From the NCBI RefSeq assembly GCF_031844685.1, contig NZ_CP134607.1:1-53160 (forward strand): a stretch of DNA of 53,160 nt. Direction: 5' to 3'. A program made the position numbers and the translations under genes. Shown here piece by piece: positions 25,475-32,940 of this stretch. The DNA is from Streptomyces sp. ITFR-21 (GTDB lineage Bacteria; Actinomycetota; Actinomycetes; Streptomycetales; Streptomycetaceae). Every line of letters starts with the position of its first letter. The stretch's first letter is position 1. Under the pieces are notes generated by a model. The model was given only the letters and a program-made list of their open reading frames with translations, was not told the DNA's origin and made no database searches.

Positions 25475-25735
25475 CTAAGCGCCGGCGCGGCGGCGGCCGC
25501 GGGGCAGGTCGGAGACGAAGCGGTCCTTGCCGGGGTTGCGCTGGACCCAGCGTTCGGCGCAGACCTTGTGGACGTCCTCGCCTGCATGGGACCGCAGGAC
25601 CGTGTGGCGGTTGCAGAGCACGCAGCGGCCGCCGCCGGTGAAGTGCCAGCCGTCGTGCCAGTCGAGCAGGACGGGGGGCGGGGCGGTGGCGGGCGGGTGT
25701 GTCGGGGTGGTGCCGGGCAGGCCGGCGGTGGTCAT
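25475..25735 (-). CDS. Small zinc-binding hypothetical protein
   Basis: An 86-residue protein starting at ATG 25735 with GGAGGG eight bases upstream. It has CVLCNRHTVLRSHAGEDVHKVC, a C-x2-C ... H ... C arrangement that probably binds zinc, and a basic C-terminus (PRGRRRAGA). It is followed after ten bases by the Lsr2-tail gene, in the same operon. No named family. Confidence 0.6.
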   Translation of the reverse strand: MTTAGLPGTTPTHPPATAPPPVLLDWHDGWHFTGGGRCVLCNRHTVLRSHAGEDVHKVCAERWVQRNPGKDRFVSDLPRGRRRAGA

Positions 25736-25769
25736 ACTGGGCGTCCCTCCTCTTAGGTGAGGTGTGGAG

Positions 25770-25813
25770 CCCGGGACAGCCGTCAGCCGCCAAGCAAGGG
25801 CGGCTGTCCCGGG
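25770..25813 (-). terminator. Hairpin terminator
   Basis: CCCGGGACAGCCG (25770-25782) pairs perfectly with 25801-25813. It starts seven bases after the stop of the gene at 25820 and separates it from the next gene downstream. Confidence 0.8.
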
Positions 25814-25819
25814 GCGTAG

Positions 25820-26185
25820 CTACTCCCGCTCCCCGGCCGGGTGCAGGGTGCGGGTGGCGTAGTGCAGGCGCAGGCCGGCGGAGTCGATGACGAACGCGGC
25901 CGCCTCTTCGAGCAGGCCGGACACCTCGCGGTCCTGGTCGTCCTCGATGCGGTCGGCGGCGCTGCCGGCGACGGCCAAGAGCTGCGCGAGGCTGCCGAAC
26001 ACCCCGGCCTGCGGGTCGTCCTCGCGGAAGAACTCGCGCGGGATCTCCGCCAGCGTCTCCGGTTCAGCGAGGTCGGCCAGGTCGTCCTCGATCTGCTGCA
26101 GCGCCATCAGCGCGATGCCGACCGACGCGCGAGCGCGGCCGATCCGCGGGTCCTCCGCCCCGTCGCCGGGACCGGTGGCGGTCAC
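25820..26185 (-). CDS. Hypothetical acidic helical protein
   Basis: A 121-residue acidic, almost fully helical protein (IALMALQQIEDDLADLAEPE; LLEEAAAFVIDSAGLRLHYA). Its GTG start overlaps the stop of the upstream gene (GTGA), showing translational coupling to the membrane protein at 26182. A partner or regulator of that protein is plausible. No family recognised. Confidence 0.55.
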   Translation of the reverse strand: MTATGPGDGAEDPRIGRARASVGIALMALQQIEDDLADLAEPETLAEIPREFFREDDPQAGVFGSLAQLLAVAGSAADRIEDDQDREVSGLLEEAAAFVIDSAGLRLHYATRTLHPAGERE

Positions 26186-26769
26186 CGGGCGGCCCGGGTG
26201 GCGAGCCAGGTGGTGACGAGCGCGGCGGCGACGCCGATCGCGCGGTGCGCGGCCTCATCGAGCTCCATCAGCGCCGTGCCGGGGCCGGAGAGCTCCGGGG
26301 CGGCGTCGCCGGGCTTGCGCACGGCGGTGGCGTGCTGGATGTAGCCGGCCTTCCCGGCCCGGCCAGCCAACCACAGCAGCGGTTCCCTGCGGTCCAAAAC
26401 GGCATGGGTCAGGCCGTTGATGGCGGCGCCGACCAGCAGCGCCCGGACGGGGACGCGCACGCCGAACGCGCGGGTGACGCCGATCGCGGCGAGCAGCTGC
26501 ACGCCGCTGTAGGAGGCGACGTGGCGGGTGACGCAGGCACGGCCGTAGGCGCTGGCGGTGCAGGTGCGGCCTTCCTTGCCGTGGCGCCAGGGGTCGTCGG
26601 CGACGGGCTTCCCGTCCGCGGCGTACACCAGGTGCGTGCCGTGGGCGCCCTTGCCGGATGCGTCGCGGGACTGCTGGATCCAGTGGTCACCGAGTCCGTG
26701 CAGGGCCTCGAAGGTGGCGGTGAGGGCTGCGAACAGCGCGAGGCGTTCGCCGCGGGTGGGGGTGGTCAT
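26182..26769 (-). CDS. DUF3307-like membrane protein
   Basis: A 195-residue protein with hydrophobic segments near residues 10-25, 87-105 and 180-192. The motif ALHGLGDHWIQQS near the N-terminus, a central RHVASYSGVQLLAAIG and GLTHAVLDRREP match the H-x3-D-x3-Q and H-x3-D pattern of DUF3307 membrane proteins. Two cysteines (RTCTAS, RACVTR) lie between. Function of the family is unknown. It is common on actinobacterial mobile elements. Confidence 0.55.
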   Translation of the reverse strand: MTTPTRGERLALFAALTATFEALHGLGDHWIQQSRDASGKGAHGTHLVYAADGKPVADDPWRHGKEGRTCTASAYGRACVTRHVASYSGVQLLAAIGVTRAFGVRVPVRALLVGAAINGLTHAVLDRREPLLWLAGRAGKAGYIQHATAVRKPGDAAPELSGPGTALMELDEAAHRAIGVAAALVTTWLATRAAR

Positions 26770-26803
26770 GAGGTGGGGTGGTCCCTTCTGGTGGGGGAGT
26801 GGG

Positions 26804-27620
26804 TCAGCCGACGAACAGCACGTCGTCGCAGCGGCCGCAGACGGCTTCGTCGTCGGGTTCGTCGCGGTAGGCGGCCAGGAGTTCGACCGGGGTGCCGACG
26901 GGGACCCACAGGTCTCCGCCGCAGTCGCAGGTCCCGCCGACGCGGGCCTGCCAGGTGCGGTCGTAGGGCTCGCCGCCGACGTAGCGCAGCTCGAGGTCGC
27001 GGCCGGCGATGGTGAAGCGGCCGTGCTCGCAGCCCGCGTCGGTGTACGCGAACGCCGCGGCGAGGTCGTCGCCGAACTGGACGCGGATCTCGTGCACCGG
27101 GTCGGGGTCGGCGGCCGCGGTCGCGGCGCGCTGCAGGGCGAGGTGGAGCAGGTCGATGGACGCGGCGTCGTGGACCTGGTCCCAGCCTTCGGCGAGCAGC
27201 TGCTCGTGGGTCGGCACGGCGGCGTGCTGCCAGGTGACGGCGTCCGGCGGTACCTGCTTGGTCTTGGGCCTGGTGTGCTGCCGGGCCAGGCATTCGTCCA
27301 GCGGGGTGCGGCACACGATCGCCACCGTGGGCACGCCGAAAAGTCCGCGCGCGCCGCAGAAGGTCCATGCGCACGGGGGTGTCGGTGTTGGTGGAGTCCA
27401 CCACCACCGACAAGCCGCGCTCCAGGCGGGCGTCCAGCAGCACGCGGAAGGCGGCGACGGCGGCCGGGGTCGCGGACTGCTCACCGGGCGAGCCGGCCGC
27501 CAGGGCGCGCAGGGCGTCAAGCTCCAGCCGCCAGCTGGCGGGGAACGCCTTCGCAGCCGTCGACTTGCCGCTGCCGGCGGCGCCGACCATCGCGATCAAA
27601 GCCGGTTCGGGGAAGTGCAC
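26804..27620 (-). pseudogene. P-loop kinase-like ATPase, frameshifted
   Basis: The start is the GTG at 27620, preceded by an ideal AAGGAG. The first frame encodes an AAA/polynucleotide-kinase-like N-terminus: LIAMVGAAGSGKSTAAKAF (Walker A), LELDALRALAAG, and LSVVVDSTNTDTPVRMDLL. Near 27330-27350 this frame loses its sense, and the continuation (VPTVAIVCRTPLDECLARQ) is found one base further on. The downstream part ends with a cysteine pair module (CDCGGDLW and CGRCDDVLF). One extra base in the GCGCGCGCGG or ACTTTT run explains it. This is either a real mutation, a sequencing error, or less likely a programmed shift. Confidence 0.75.
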
Positions 27621-27644
27621 GGGAATTCTCCTTGGGAACGAGAA

Positions 27645-27669
27645 ACGGCCCGCCGGGATGGCGGGCCGT
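27645..27669 (-). terminator. Intergenic hairpin
   Basis: ACGGCCCGCC (27645-27654) pairs with 27660-27669 around a five-base loop, between the gene at 27686 and the P-loop ATPase start. It is either a terminator or an attenuator within the block. Confidence 0.7.
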
Positions 27670-27685
27670 GCGGGGTGCGGTGCTG

Positions 27686-27907
27686 TCAGCGGGTGCGGCC
27701 GGTCTTCTGCAGTTCCTGCGCGTGGCACAGGACGGGCGCGATCAGCGGGCTGATGCCCTTGACGGTCCAGCGGCCGCCGGTGAGCGGCCCGGGGGCGACG
27801 TCGTCCACGATGACGCCCGTGCGTCCGGCGGCGCGGGGGTCGTCCGCGCAGGAGGTGATGAGCACTTCGTCGCCTGCGGTGAACACGGCGGTGTCTCCTT
27901 CGGTCAT
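27686..27907 (-). CDS. Small SH3/KOW-like protein
   Basis: A 73-residue protein whose ATG at 27907 overlaps the stop of the upstream RRQRL protein (ATGA). The pattern GDTAVFTAGDEVLITS, RAAGRTGVIVDDV and GGRWTVKGI is that of a small five-stranded barrel like KOW or SH3 domains. The C-terminus ends in a short helix. It has no strong ribosome binding site of its own and probably relies on coupling. Confidence 0.55.
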   Translation of the reverse strand: MTEGDTAVFTAGDEVLITSCADDPRAAGRTGVIVDDVAPGPLTGGRWTVKGISPLIAPVLCHAQELQKTGRTR

Positions 27908-28389
27908 GCGGCCAGGTGGTGGCCGGTGCGCGGGAGCGTGTAGTGGGTGGGGTCCGCTGGGACGTCGTCGTGACAGGGCACGCACATCCCGAGGGTTCTC
28001 AGAGGCAGGCAGTAGTAGTACCTGCGGCCGCAGAGCGGGCAGGTCTGCCTCGCGGCCATCGCCTTGTCCAGCGCGACTTCCTTCGCCAGCGTCATCGGCC
28101 GGACTTTCTTGGCGAGGTCGATGCGGAACAGCAGCGCCTTGTGCCGGCACTCGGTGCGCGGCTTGAACGAGCACTTCCGGCACTTCAGCTCCGCAGCCGG
28201 CCCGTGGCCGCCGGGGCGCAGACCCATCGCCCGCAGCTGGCGGCGTGTGGCGAGCTCCGCTTTCGGTGCCGTGTTCCAGTCGTACACCGGGATCCCGCCA
28301 GAGGTGCCGTTGCCGTACGGGTCGACGTCGACCAGGCCGCCGGCGACGTCGCTGGCCTTCCCGGCCGGGGCGGCCGCGGGCGCGGTCAC
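27904..28389 (-). CDS. RRQRL motif zinc-binding protein
   Basis: A 161-residue protein. The GTG at 28389 overlaps the upstream stop (GTGA). It contains TRRQLRAMGLRPGGHGPAA, the hallmark RRQ-x-R segment, and two cysteine sets (KCRKCSFKPRTECRHKA and CPLCGRRYYYC ... MCVPC) that fit zinc sites, with RIDLAKKVRPMTLA between. Proteins named for the RRQRL motif occur in Streptomyces integrative and conjugative elements. Their exact role is unknown. Confidence 0.75.
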   Translation of the reverse strand: MTAPAAAPAGKASDVAGGLVDVDPYGNGTSGGIPVYDWNTAPKAELATRRQLRAMGLRPGGHGPAAELKCRKCSFKPRTECRHKALLFRIDLAKKVRPMTLAKEVALDKAMAARQTCPLCGRRYYYCLPLRTLGMCVPCHDDVPADPTHYTLPRTGHHLAA

Positions 28390-28529
28390 CGTAAGCGGCG
28401 GGGCCAGGGCGCCGGGGTGCGGCGCGCGCGGTCGTTGAGGGCGGCGGCGGCCTTGCCGCGGTGCAGCTGCACGCGCAGGATCCGCGGCCGGGGCCGGCCG
28501 TCCTTGACGCGGCGGGTGCGGAAGGGCAT
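28386..28529 (-). CDS. Tiny basic protein
   Basis: A 47-residue strongly basic protein (MPFRTRRVKDGRPRPRILRV...) starting at ATG 28529 with GGGGGAA eight bases upstream. Its stop overlaps the GTG of the RRQRL gene. It is too short for most gene callers, but the ribosome binding site, codon bias and coupling at both ends support it. The composition suggests nucleic acid binding. Confidence 0.55.
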   Translation of the reverse strand: MPFRTRRVKDGRPRPRILRVQLHRGKAAAALNDRARRTPAPWPRRLR

Positions 28530-28552
28530 CACGAAGTTCCCCCCGAGGGTGG

Positions 28553-28939
28553 TCAGCGGTTGACGACGGGCTTGTCGAGGTCGCGGTGGAAGACGTCGAC
28601 CGGCCAGCCGTACGCGCGCACGGCGGCCGCGACCTGCTCAGCCACCACGGGGGCACGGTGCCGGCCGCCCGAGCAACCGGCCGCGATCGTCACGTCGAAG
28701 CCCTCGGTGAGCTCGAGGTGGGCGTGGAATGCGAGGCCGGTGATCTGGTCGGCGATGCCGGGGGTACGCAGCACGGTGTCGACCACCGCCTGGTCGCGGG
28801 CGGTCATCTCGCGCAGGGCCGGGTCGATGTGCGGGTCCTTGTATTCGCGCAGGTCGATGATGAGGTCGGCTTCGATGGGCGGTTCGGCGTGCAGGAAGCC
28901 GAAGCTGATGACGCACAGGCGCAGTTCGCGCTCGGACAC
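28553..28939 (-). CDS. RapZ C-terminal domain protein
   Basis: A 128-residue protein starting at GTG 28939 (GAGGAGG, six bases). It shows the features of the RapZ C-terminal domain: CVISFGFLHAEP, then DLIIDLREYKDPH, and VTIAAGCSGGRHRAPVVAEQVA, with the G-C-S/T-G-G-x-H-R signature. In enterobacteria this domain binds small RNA and RNase E. Stand-alone copies are common on Streptomyces mobile elements and their partner is unknown. It probably recognises RNA or a nucleotide. Confidence 0.8.
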   Translation of the reverse strand: MSERELRLCVISFGFLHAEPPIEADLIIDLREYKDPHIDPALREMTARDQAVVDTVLRTPGIADQITGLAFHAHLELTEGFDVTIAAGCSGGRHRAPVVAEQVAAAVRAYGWPVDVFHRDLDKPVVNR

Positions 28940-29030
28940 GGTGTCCTCCTCAGCGATGAGCCGGGCTGTCCGGCCCCGTGGCCCGTCCCCGGCCCGCAGG
29001 CGCGCGGTACGGGGAGGGACCACGGGGCCG

Positions 29031-29228
29031 TCAGCGGCCGGTGCTGCGATGGACCGGGCGATGGAGGCGGGCGAACCTCCCGGTGATGCGGGCGACGGTG
29101 GCGGTGTTGCCGAGTAAGGAGGCGACGACGGCGACTGTCGCCAGGACCGGGATGTGGTGGGTGTGGAGCTGGACGGCGAAGGCGCCGGTCACGGCGAGGC
29201 CGGCGGTGAAGATGACAGCGCGGATCAT
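29031..29228 (-). CDS. Small two-helix membrane protein
   Basis: A 65-residue protein starting at ATG 29228 behind AGGAGG. It has two hydrophobic segments (RAVIFTAGLAVTGAFAVQL and IPVLATVAVVASLLG) followed by a basic tail. Size and topology are like small spread (Spd) membrane proteins of Streptomyces transfer regions, though no sequence family is recognised. Confidence 0.6.
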   Translation of the reverse strand: MIRAVIFTAGLAVTGAFAVQLHTHHIPVLATVAVVASLLGNTATVARITGRFARLHRPVHRSTGR

Positions 29229-29369
29229 GTGTTCCTCCTGGAGAAGGGGCATCGGTCGCAGGGCTGCGCGGGTGTACGCCGCGTGGGCTGGTGTGGGGGC
29301 CTGGCGGTACGTCAGGCTGGTGCCACCGCGAAATAAGGCGACGCAAGGTGAGCGAAGGGGGCGACGGCT

Positions 29370-29561
29370 ATGGCGGTGGAATTCGAGTCCGTGATCGCGG
29401 ACGGAGTGATCTGGCCCGCCTACACCGACGATGACGGCCGGTTGTTCATCGACGTCGACTACGAGGTCGACGTGCCGGTCGACCACGCGATCGTGGACGG
29501 TGTGATCTACCCGGCCTGGATCGACGACGACGGCCGCCTGCTGATCGACCTGGAGGGCTGA
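29370..29561 (+). CDS. Internally duplicated acidic small protein
   Basis: A 63-residue acidic protein on the plus strand inside the minus-strand transfer block, with GAAGGGGG before the ATG. It is built from two similar halves: VIADGVIWPAYTDDDGRLFI and AIVDGVIYPAWIDDDGRLLI, each followed by a D-hydrophobic strand. A hairpin (29561-29586) follows the stop. The repeated beta-hairpin with a conserved D-D-D-G-R turn could bind a metal or a partner protein. Its independent orientation suggests separate regulation. Confidence 0.6.
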   Translation: MAVEFESVIADGVIWPAYTDDDGRLFIDVDYEVDVPVDHAIVDGVIYPAWIDDDGRLLIDLEG

Positions 29562-29586
29562 CCGCCCCTGCTGCGAGCGGGGCGGT
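29561..29586 (+). terminator. Hairpin after small acidic gene
   Basis: ACCGCCCC (29561-29568) pairs with GGGGCGGT (29579-29586), immediately at the stop of the 63-residue gene. A second hairpin (about 29609-29641) lies just beyond and may serve the opposing transcript. Confidence 0.65.
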
Positions 29587-29661
29587 GTGGCCGGGCGGTC
29601 TGTCCCGCATCCGATCCGCCGCCCGTGCGGGCGGGGTTCGGATACGAGGCGGGCGGCCGGG

Positions 29662-30201
29662 TCACCGGTGGTGCGAGGTGTTGGCGCTGGCGTTGCTGGT
29701 GGTGGACTTCCCGAACCACCGGTTGTGGTTGGTCACGGTGGTGTGGGTCTCGTTGTGGATGTGTGTGCTCCCGCCGCTGCGGCCGGTGAGCTTGGCGAGC
29801 AGCAGCCCGGCGAGGATGACCGCCAGGGCGCTGCCGCCGGACAGCGCGCCGATACCGGCGGCGGCCTGGCCGATGCCCCAGCCGATGCCGGCCCCGGCGA
29901 CTCCGGCACCGACGCCGGTCGCGGCGACCATCTGCGCGCGCGGATCGAGCAGCGGGACCGGGGCAAGGTCGCGGGGCTGCGCGGCGGGCATGACCTGCGT
30001 GTGCAGGTACCCGGCCGGGAGGCTGTCCTTGGGGACGCCGACGTAGCCGCTGCCGTGGGGCACGAAGACGATCTGTGCGCGCTCGCCGGACAGCTCCACC
30101 TGGCCCTGCAGGGGCGTGGCGTAGTGGACCAGGTCGGCGACCGGGGCCGGGTAGGCGGGGCCGGTCGGGGTGTGGGCGGTGGTGGTCTCGTACTCGTACA
30201 C
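29662..30201 (-). CDS. Transfer-block membrane protein
   Basis: A 179-residue protein starting at GTG 30201 with GAAAGG upstream. Residues 1-85 are soluble. Two glycine-rich hydrophobic helices follow (MVAATGVGAGVAGAGIGWGI and ALSGGSALAVILAGLLLAKL). The tail is histidine-, threonine- and asparagine-rich (STHIHNETHTTVTNHNRWF). It lies just downstream of the TraB-like gene cluster and is likely part of the transfer or spread machinery. Confidence 0.6.
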   Translation of the reverse strand: MYEYETTTAHTPTGPAYPAPVADLVHYATPLQGQVELSGERAQIVFVPHGSGYVGVPKDSLPAGYLHTQVMPAAQPRDLAPVPLLDPRAQMVAATGVGAGVAGAGIGWGIGQAAAGIGALSGGSALAVILAGLLLAKLTGRSGGSTHIHNETHTTVTNHNRWFGKSTTSNASANTSHHR

Positions 30202-30226
30202 GGCGGTGGCCTTTCGGGGCGTGCCG

Positions 30227-30248
30227 CGTCCCCGCCGTGGCGGGGACG
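30227..30248 (-). terminator. Hairpin between membrane genes
   Basis: CGTCCCCGCC (30227-30236) pairs with GGCGGGGACG (30239-30248), between the genes at 30289 and 30201. A similar hairpin lies at 30501-30524. Confidence 0.65.
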
Positions 30249-30288
30249 CGACGGACGGCGGGGAGTGGAGCGGAAGTTCAGCGGGCGG

Positions 30289-30477
30289 CTACAGCGAGGA
30301 CACCCAGCCGGAGATCGACTCCAGGGTGTGGGTGATGCCGGGCGCGGCGCCGGTGGAGGCGATCGAGAAGCCGAACAGCGCGGTGGCGATGCCGGGCCAC
30401 AGGCGCTGGTAGCCGAAGCGCCAGAGCAGGAAGATGATGATGCCGAGCAGGAGCGTGGCGGAGATCGTGATGACCAC
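30289..30477 (-). CDS. Small membrane protein beside TraB
   Basis: A 62-residue protein starting at GTG 30477 with GAAAGG nine bases upstream. Two hydrophobic segments (ATLLLGIIIFLLWRFGY and LWPGIATALFGFSIASTG) span the membrane, and the tail is short and polar. Position directly after the TraB-like gene fits a small spread-type or TraB-accessory membrane protein. Confidence 0.6.
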   Translation of the reverse strand: MVITISATLLLGIIIFLLWRFGYQRLWPGIATALFGFSIASTGAAPGITHTLESISGWVSSL

Positions 30478-30500
30478 GGCGGGTGGCCTTTCGTGAGAAG

Positions 30501-30524
30501 GGCGGGCCGCCCGTGCGGCCCGCC
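30501..30524 (-). terminator. Hairpin after TraB-like gene
   Basis: GGCGGGCCGC (30501-30510) and GCGGCCCGCC (30515-30524) form a perfect 10-bp stem 19 bases after the TraB-like stop. Confidence 0.7.
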
Positions 30525-30542
30525 GTCGACGTCCAGGGGTGG

Positions 30543-32015
30543 TCAGCCGCGCAGGTTGCTGAGGGTGTTGCGGACCGAGCCGAGCTTGACCTCGCGGCCG
30601 CCGTCGGCGTTGACGAGCTCCAGGACTTCCTTGGCGTCCAGGTGGTCGTCGTGGGCGTCCAGGACGGCCTGCACGCGGTCGGCGATGGTGCGGGACCGCT
30701 CGCGGGTGGCGGCGGGCATCGCCGCGGCGCGGGCCGGTGCGGATGATCCGGCCCGGCGACCGCCACCTCCACCGCCTCCACCTCCACCGCTGCCACCGGC
30801 GCCGGCGCCTTCCTCGCCTTCGTCCGGTTCGGGGAAGACCGCGGCGTAGGCCTCCTGGCCGTCCAGGCGGCCGGTGTAGGCCTCGCCGATCGCGTCCCAT
30901 GCGGTCTGCTCGATCTCGGCGGGCTTGCCGTCGCCGTACAGGGCGAGGATTTCCGGGTCCAGGCCGTCGGTGGGGACCGGGGAGCCGGTGCGCCAGAACC
31001 GCATCCGGGAGCTGGGGTAGCGGCCGTTGACGAGGTAGCCGGTGCCCTGGGTGCCGGGCAGGTCTTCGTCGTCGACGTCCTCGTCGAACTGGCTGCGCAG
31101 GTCGACCTGGCCGGCGTACTTCGGAATGGGTGCGAGGGCCTGCCCGGCGGGTAGCAGACCGTCGGTGACCAGCTGCCGCATCATGCTGGACGTCCAGCGG
31201 AGCAGGACGACTTCGCCCTCCTTGAGCATGGATCGCAGGGTGTCGGAGCCGCCCATCTCCTCGAGGTGGCCAGCCTGCGCGAACAGTGCGATGCCGATGC
31301 CCAGCGAGCGGCCGGTGCGGCCGATGTCCTTGATGTAGAAGGTGGCCTCGTTGCGGAACGGGGCGCCCTTCTCCAGCAGCCGGTTGGCTTCGTCGATGAC
31401 CTGGAAGACCAGCGGGTCGGGGCGGTCGCGCAGGAACTTGGAGCGGCCCATCGCGGCGTAGCGCTCCTGGCGCTCCTGCATGAGCGTCCAGGTGGTGTGG
31501 AGCTGCGCCATGGTGCCCTCTTGGGTGGTCACCCGCCAGCCGGTGTTGCCGTCGGCCCCGGACTCGGTCTGGCCGAAGGCTTCGGGTGCGGACTGGCCGC
31601 CCTTGAGGTCGGCGTAGTTGACCGCGATCCCGGCGCGCTTCATCGCGGCGAGGATGATCTGCCCGGCCGTGGACTTGCCGGCGCCGGTCGTGCCGAACAG
31701 CAGCAGCCGCTGCGCCGACCCGGAACTGGGGTCGTACAGGCGCAGTAAAGCGGGGCGGCCGTTGTGGTAGCGGCCGACCCAGATGCGGCCGCGGGCGTCC
31801 ATGAGCAGCTGCTCGGGGTCGTTCAGCAGCACTTCGGCCAGCGGGTCGTCGGGGTAGATCGTCACCAGCGCCTTGGACGCGCCGTTCGTCTCGATCGCCA
31901 GGCGGTTGACGTCCTTGATGCCGAGCGCGTCGGCCAGGCGCATCGGGTGGTACTGGATGAGGTCGCCGGGCGGCGCCTCGACGGTGAGTTCGTAGATGGT
32001 GCGGCCGGTGGTCAT
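30543..32015 (-). CDS. TraB-like FtsK-type DNA translocase
   Basis: A 490-residue protein starting at ATG 32015, overlapping the upstream stop (ATGA). The motor domain has Walker A GTTGAGKSTA near residue 133, NYADLKGGQSAPEA, Walker B-like PLVFQVIDEANRLL and the sensor-like GIALFAQAGHLEEM. A glycine-rich linker (about residues 405-425) connects to a C-terminal winged-helix-like domain (IADRVQAVLDAHDDHLDAKE, VKLGSVRNTLSNLRG), comparable to the gamma domain that reads the 8-bp recognition sequence in Streptomyces TraB. It would pump double-stranded plasmid DNA between hyphae. No transmembrane segment is visible, but the coupled upstream protein is membrane-bound. Confidence 0.85.
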   Translation of the reverse strand: MTTGRTIYELTVEAPPGDLIQYHPMRLADALGIKDVNRLAIETNGASKALVTIYPDDPLAEVLLNDPEQLLMDARGRIWVGRYHNGRPALLRLYDPSSGSAQRLLLFGTTGAGKSTAGQIILAAMKRAGIAVNYADLKGGQSAPEAFGQTESGADGNTGWRVTTQEGTMAQLHTTWTLMQERQERYAAMGRSKFLRDRPDPLVFQVIDEANRLLEKGAPFRNEATFYIKDIGRTGRSLGIGIALFAQAGHLEEMGGSDTLRSMLKEGEVVLLRWTSSMMRQLVTDGLLPAGQALAPIPKYAGQVDLRSQFDEDVDDEDLPGTQGTGYLVNGRYPSSRMRFWRTGSPVPTDGLDPEILALYGDGKPAEIEQTAWDAIGEAYTGRLDGQEAYAAVFPEPDEGEEGAGAGGSGGGGGGGGGGRRAGSSAPARAAAMPAATRERSRTIADRVQAVLDAHDDHLDAKEVLELVNADGGREVKLGSVRNTLSNLRG

Positions 32016-32860
32016 TGGCTTCCTTCCTTGTCGAACGTGATGCCGCCGTCCGAGCTGACGTCGACGGTGCGGATCGAGGTGATGACGGTCCCGGGCATCC
32101 CCTTGGGGGCGATGTGCTGGGTCCAGCGCTCGAACAGGTCGCCGCTGTCGGCGGCGGCCTGGCCGACGGTCAGGCGGCGCTCATCGGCGCCGCGGCCGGG
32201 CACCGGGGAGACGGTGATCTCTTCCTCCGGCCAGTGCAGCAGCGCGGACAGGTGCGGGATCGAGATCACCGGCACCGGGGTGCCGTCGACGGTGGTCCGG
32301 ATGATCGCGCGCAGCGCCTTGGGGCCGGTCTGCTCGACGTCGACCAGCGCGGTGCCGGGGGCGACGCCGCCCTCGACGGCGACGCGCTGCGCCCACCACG
32401 CGGTCATCGGGTGCTGCACTCCGGCCTGCCCGGCCGCGGCGGCGGCCTCGCGGGCGGCGCGGATCGCTTCCTCGGTCAGGTGCGGTTCGCGGCCGGCCAG
32501 GATGCGGGCGGTGCGGGCGGGGCGCAGCCACCACACGGCGGCCGCCCACGCGGCGTCGGCGACCAGCTGCCACCAGGTCGGGCCGTGGATGGCCCGCTCC
32601 ACCGTGGCGATGACGCCCATGGTGATCGACGGGGTCAGGTACAGGGCGGCCGCGGTGTCGCGGACCCGGCCGGGGGGCAGGGTCCAGGCCCACAGCGCGC
32701 CGTAGGCGGCAGTGCCGATCGCGGCCAGGCCGGTGAAGGGGAACGGGTCGGGCATGAACGCGCCCGCCGTCAGCGCGGTGGCGCCGGCCAGCGTGGCGAG
32801 GCGGCCGACGCGGTCGCGGGCGACGGCGATGTGTCCGCGGATGTGTGCGAGGGGGATCAC
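32012..32860 (-). CDS. Membrane partner of TraB-like translocase
   Basis: A 282-residue protein starting at ATG 32860. Hydrophobic helices near residues 20-35, 40-60, 70-90 and 97-112 (ATLAGATALTAGAF, LAAIGTAAYGALWAWTL, LYLTPSITMGVIATVE, WQLVADAAWAAAVWWL) are followed by a soluble beta-rich domain. Its last codons overlap the TraB-like start, so they are co-translated. It probably anchors or assembles the translocase at the membrane, in place of the transmembrane part normally fused to TraB. Confidence 0.7.
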   Translation of the reverse strand: MIPLAHIRGHIAVARDRVGRLATLAGATALTAGAFMPDPFPFTGLAAIGTAAYGALWAWTLPPGRVRDTAAALYLTPSITMGVIATVERAIHGPTWWQLVADAAWAAAVWWLRPARTARILAGREPHLTEEAIRAAREAAAAAGQAGVQHPMTAWWAQRVAVEGGVAPGTALVDVEQTGPKALRAIIRTTVDGTPVPVISIPHLSALLHWPEEEITVSPVPGRGADERRLTVGQAAADSGDLFERWTQHIAPKGMPGTVITSIRTVDVSSDGGITFDKEGSQ

Positions 32861-32891
32861 GGGCGTTGCTCCTCACGGGGGTTGGGCAGCG

Positions 32892-32928
32892 CGAAGGGCG
32901 GCAGGCCCGGTGGGTCTGCCGCCCTTCG
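32892..32928 (-). terminator. Hairpin terminator or attenuator
   Basis: CGAAGGGCGGCAG (32892-32904) pairs with 32916-32928. It begins 13 bases after the stop of the gene at 32941 and before the TraB-partner gene, so it could attenuate expression of the translocase. Confidence 0.8.
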
Positions 32929-32940
32929 GCGTGCTGCTGG

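Noticed and set aside
26804..27620. Programmed frameshift in the P-loop kinase gene
   Set aside because: No typical slippery site with a stop or a downstream stimulatory element was seen at the transition. Mutation or sequence error is simpler.
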